Assembly (NCBI GenBank): GCA_018066005.1
Contig: JAGHSG010000040.1
Location: forward strand, 1-14,544
Direction of reading: 5' to 3'
DNA length: 14,544 bases
DNA from: Bacteroidales bacterium
Lineage (GTDB): Bacteria > Bacteroidota > Bacteroidia > Bacteroidales > Paludibacteraceae
A program made the position numbers and the translations under genes. Positions 12,820 through 14,544 of this stretch are shown piece by piece. Position 1 is the first letter of the stretch; each line of letters starts with the position of its first letter. The notes below the pieces were generated by a model. It was given only the letters and a program-made list of their open reading frames with translations, ran no database searches and was not told the origin of the DNA.

Positions 12820-13275
12820 ATGGAAAAAATAGACGAATTAGATCGCAAAATTTTGCGCATTATTACACAAAACGCACGCATGCCTTTTAAGGACGTAGCG
12901 GAGCAATGCGGCGTTAGTCGTGCCGCTATTCATCAGCGGGTACAAAAAATGTTTGACAACGGAGTTATCATCGGTTCCGGCTATCAGGTTGACCCCAACA
13001 TGTTAGGTTATTCGATGTGCGTATTGGTCGGTCTGGAACTGACCAACGGCATGCTGAACGAGCCTGTTGTGGAGGCGCTGAAAGAAATACCGGAAGTCGT
13101 GGATGAATACTACACGTTAGGAGCATACGCTTTGCTTATCAAGATGTACGCCAAAGACAATAAGGACCTGATGCGACTGCTCAATACCGTACAATGTATC
13201 GACGGCGTTGCCAAGACCGAGACGCTGACTTGCTTAGACCAAGGCATCGGACGTACGGTGCCGATTGAGAGTTGA
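12820..13275 (+). CDS. Lrp/AsnC family transcriptional regulator
   Basis: A 151-residue DNA-binding regulator. Seen: the N-terminal AsnC-type helix-turn-helix (LDRKILRIITQNARMPFKDV, then AEQCGVSRAAIHQRVQKM, residues 7-44) and a C-terminal RAM/ligand-binding domain (about 65-145) with YYTLGAYALLIKM. Members usually bind amino acids and often control their own and neighbouring genes. Here the divergent O-methyltransferase promoter overlaps its own, making joint control likely but unproven. Its stop codon (TGA, 13273-13275) lies inside a heptamer array that continues into the start of trpS, 20 bases away, so the two genes are probably co-transcribed. Confidence 0.93.
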   Translation: MEKIDELDRKILRIITQNARMPFKDVAEQCGVSRAAIHQRVQKMFDNGVIIGSGYQVDPNMLGYSMCVLVGLELTNGMLNEPVVEALKEIPEVVDEYYTLGAYALLIKMYAKDNKDLMRLLNTVQCIDGVAKTETLTCLDQGIGRTVPIES

Positions 13276-13299
13276 GAGATTAGAGTTGAGAGATTATGG
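13265..13299 (+). repeat. Heptamer array at the Lrp/trpS junction (5 units)
   Basis: TTGAGAG twice, ATTAGAG, TTGAGAG, then ATTATGG. It supplies the regulator's stop codon, fills the whole intergenic gap, and its last unit contains the trpS ATG (13296-13298). The vocabulary differs from arrays A-C but the 7-bp period is the same. Its GAGAG cores are the only purine-rich, ribosome-binding-like sequence before trpS. Confidence 0.9.
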
Positions 13300-14282
13300 A
13301 ACGAGTTATTAGCGGAATACGTCCGACCGGGAATCTACACCTTGGTAATTATTTTGGAGCCGTCAAAAATTTCGTGCGCATGCAAGATGAATACGACTGC
13401 ATGTTCTTTATTGCCGACTGGCACAGTTTGACTACCCACCCTACACCGGAAAACATCCGTCAATCTGCCAAAACGATTTTGGCGGAATATCTGGCATGCG
13501 GTATTGACCCCGACAAAGCACCTATTTATATTCAGAGTGATGTCAAAGAGGTGTTGGAGTTATATCTCTATTTCAATATGAATGCCTATTTGGGCGAGTT
13601 GGAGCGCGTCACAAGTTTCAAAGAGAAAGTACGTCAACAACCGGACAATGTCAATGCCGGACTGCTGACCTATCCCACTCTGATGGCAGCCGATATATTG
13701 ATGCACAAGGCTGACAAAGTGCCTGTTGGTAAAGACCAGGAGCAAAATATGGAGATGGCGCGTCTGTTTGCCCGCCGCTTCAACCGCATCTACAACGTGG
13801 AATACTTCAAAGAGCCGCAGAACTTCTACTATACCCAACACGCCGTCAAAATTCCGGGATTGGACGGTAGCGGTAAAATGGGTAAGAGTAACGGCAACTG
13901 CATCTACCTCTTTGAGGACGACAAGACCATCACGAAAAAAGTGATGCGAGCCGTCACGGATGCCGGTCCACAAGCCATGAATAGTGAAAAGCCGGAAGTT
14001 ATTCAGAACTTATTTACGTTGATGGAAGCCGTGTCAAGCCAAGACACATTAGACTATTTCAACGACAAGTGGAACACGTGCGAGATACGCTACGGCGACA
14101 TGAAAAAGCAGTTGGCAGCCGATATATGTGCCACGGTGGCTCCTATTCGCGAAAAAATCGAGATGTTCAAAAGCGATGACGCTTTGCTGCAACGCATCGC
14201 TGCCCAAGGTGCAGAAAGAGCACACGAGCGTGCCGCCCAAACGCTGAAAGAAGTTCGCGAAATCATCGGATTTAGAGCATAA
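13296..14282 (+). CDS. trpS: Tryptophanyl-tRNA synthetase
   Basis: Class I aminoacyl-tRNA synthetase that charges tRNA-Trp. The 328 residues are the normal bacterial length. Seen: RPTGNLHLGNYFGA (9-22) containing the HIGH-equivalent HLGN; the tryptophan-pocket region with AADILMHKAD (131-140) and VGKDQEQNMEMAR (144-156); and the KMSKS-equivalent KMGKS (194-198). It follows the Lrp-type regulator gene directly and probably shares its promoter; no T-box or trp leader is visible in the 20-base gap. Whether the neighbouring regulator senses tryptophan or another amino acid cannot be told. Confidence 0.97.
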   Translation: MERVISGIRPTGNLHLGNYFGAVKNFVRMQDEYDCMFFIADWHSLTTHPTPENIRQSAKTILAEYLACGIDPDKAPIYIQSDVKEVLELYLYFNMNAYLGELERVTSFKEKVRQQPDNVNAGLLTYPTLMAADILMHKADKVPVGKDQEQNMEMARLFARRFNRIYNVEYFKEPQNFYYTQHAVKIPGLDGSGKMGKSNGNCIYLFEDDKTITKKVMRAVTDAGPQAMNSEKPEVIQNLFTLMEAVSSQDTLDYFNDKWNTCEIRYGDMKKQLAADICATVAPIREKIEMFKSDDALLQRIAAQGAERAHERAAQTLKEVREIIGFRA

Positions 14283-14441
14283 ATACGGGTGTCTCATTGC
14301 TACGAGACCGGAAAACTCAACAGATTATTATTAAACGAGGTGTCTGCCTTCTCAATGGCGTGCCGATACTCTCCGCCGTGACCCGTTGCAAAATGGTAGC
14401 AGAGAGGTGGTCGGATTACAAAGATTAGGTAAGGTCTCAAA

Positions 14442-14455
14442 TCCTATTTTTAGGA
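14442..14455 (+). terminator. Small hairpin, possible trpS terminator
   Basis: TCCTA-TTTT-TAGGA followed by GTTTTCTC. The stem is only 5 bp and lies 160 bases beyond the trpS stop, so the terminator call is weak. It is the counterpart of the CTCCT/AGGAG hairpin at 113-126. Confidence 0.3.
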
Positions 14456-14458
14456 GTT

Positions 14459-14479
14459 TTCTCGAGTAAAAAGCAACGA
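14459..14479 (-). repeat. Edge motif, right copy
   Basis: The minus strand resembles 65-84 (see that entry). CTCG/CGAG words inside it (14461 and 14477), followed by GCATC and a run of seven T, could alternatively form a weak rightward terminator. Confidence 0.3.
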
Positions 14480-14511
14480 GGCATCTTTTTTTATGTCCAA
14501 AAATGCAGAAT

Positions 14512-14531
14512 AAATAGATAAAAATCTATTT
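14512..14531. other. AT-rich hairpin at the right edge
   Basis: AAATAGAT (14512-14519) and ATCTATTT (14524-14531) form a perfect 8-bp stem around an AAAA loop. TGCA on both sides could extend it after an internal loop. Its role is unknown because the window ends here. Confidence 0.6.
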
Positions 14532-14544
14532 TATTGCATAAATA

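Larger units (their letters stand above)
14283..14544. other. Intergenic right edge, no gene seen
   Basis: No coding region is recognised. The stretch after trpS has short repeated words (GGTGTCT at 14289 and 14333, GGTCTC at 14433), an inverted GTCTC/GAGAC pair (14291-14308), and a second GGTCTC that complements GAGACC (14304-14309) over about 130 bases. It is followed by a small hairpin, the right copy of the edge motif and an AT-rich hairpin at the end. Confidence 0.5.

Overview
The window looks like chromosomal DNA from a member of the Bacteroidota, probably the order Bacteroidales. Four places match the Bacteroides-type sigma promoter (-33 TTTG, 20-base spacer, -7 TAnnTTTG). The gene families also fit: a tandem YitT pair, a secreted CotH-like protein, a secreted histidine phosphatase, a DUF2520 protein and a single-chain GcvP. 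No species can be assigned from the sequence alone.

Layout, left to right. (1) 1-226 holds no gene, only hairpins and short repeats. (2) 227-3151, minus strand, is a complete DpnII/MboI-type (GATC) restriction-modification operon in the order M1 (Dam-like) -> endonuclease -> M2 (DpnA-like with an extra C-terminal region). It is more AT-rich than its surroundings and reads as an acquired module. Its promoter lies just upstream, preceded by 3.5 copies of a 33-bp tandem repeat. (3) 3386-11967, minus strand, is one tight gene string: gcvP -> yitT-like -> yitT-like -> CotH-like secreted protein -> histidine phosphatase -> DUF2520 protein. Junctions are an 11-bp overlap, 20-, 10- to 14- and 1-bp gaps, and an ATGA overlap, so one promoter in front of gcvP probably serves all six. 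(4) 12061-12714 (minus) is a COMT-like O-methyltransferase. It diverges from (5) 12820-14282 (plus), an Lrp/AsnC regulator followed by trpS. The two divergent promoters overlap in their -33 regions. (6) 14283-14544 holds no recognised gene.

The strongest unexplained signal is a set of six very short tandem arrays with 7-, 8- or 9-bp periods. They lie inside or at the edges of ordinary genes: in a signal peptide, in two C-terminal regions, in a loop of a methyltransferase catalytic domain, and across two stop/start junctions. Three arrays 0.1-1.1 kb apart share the same heptamer vocabulary (GGTTGAC, GATGCAC, AATGCAC) in the same order, one of them inverted. I know of no named element in this group that they match; the closest precedent I know is the heptamer STRR repeats of cyanobacteria. 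Two other signals stand out. GATC is very rare across the window (7 sites by hand count, against about 55 expected). Each promoter also carries a -33 TTTG mirrored by CAAA 7-8 bases later, and in front of gcvP this becomes a perfect 16-bp palindrome.
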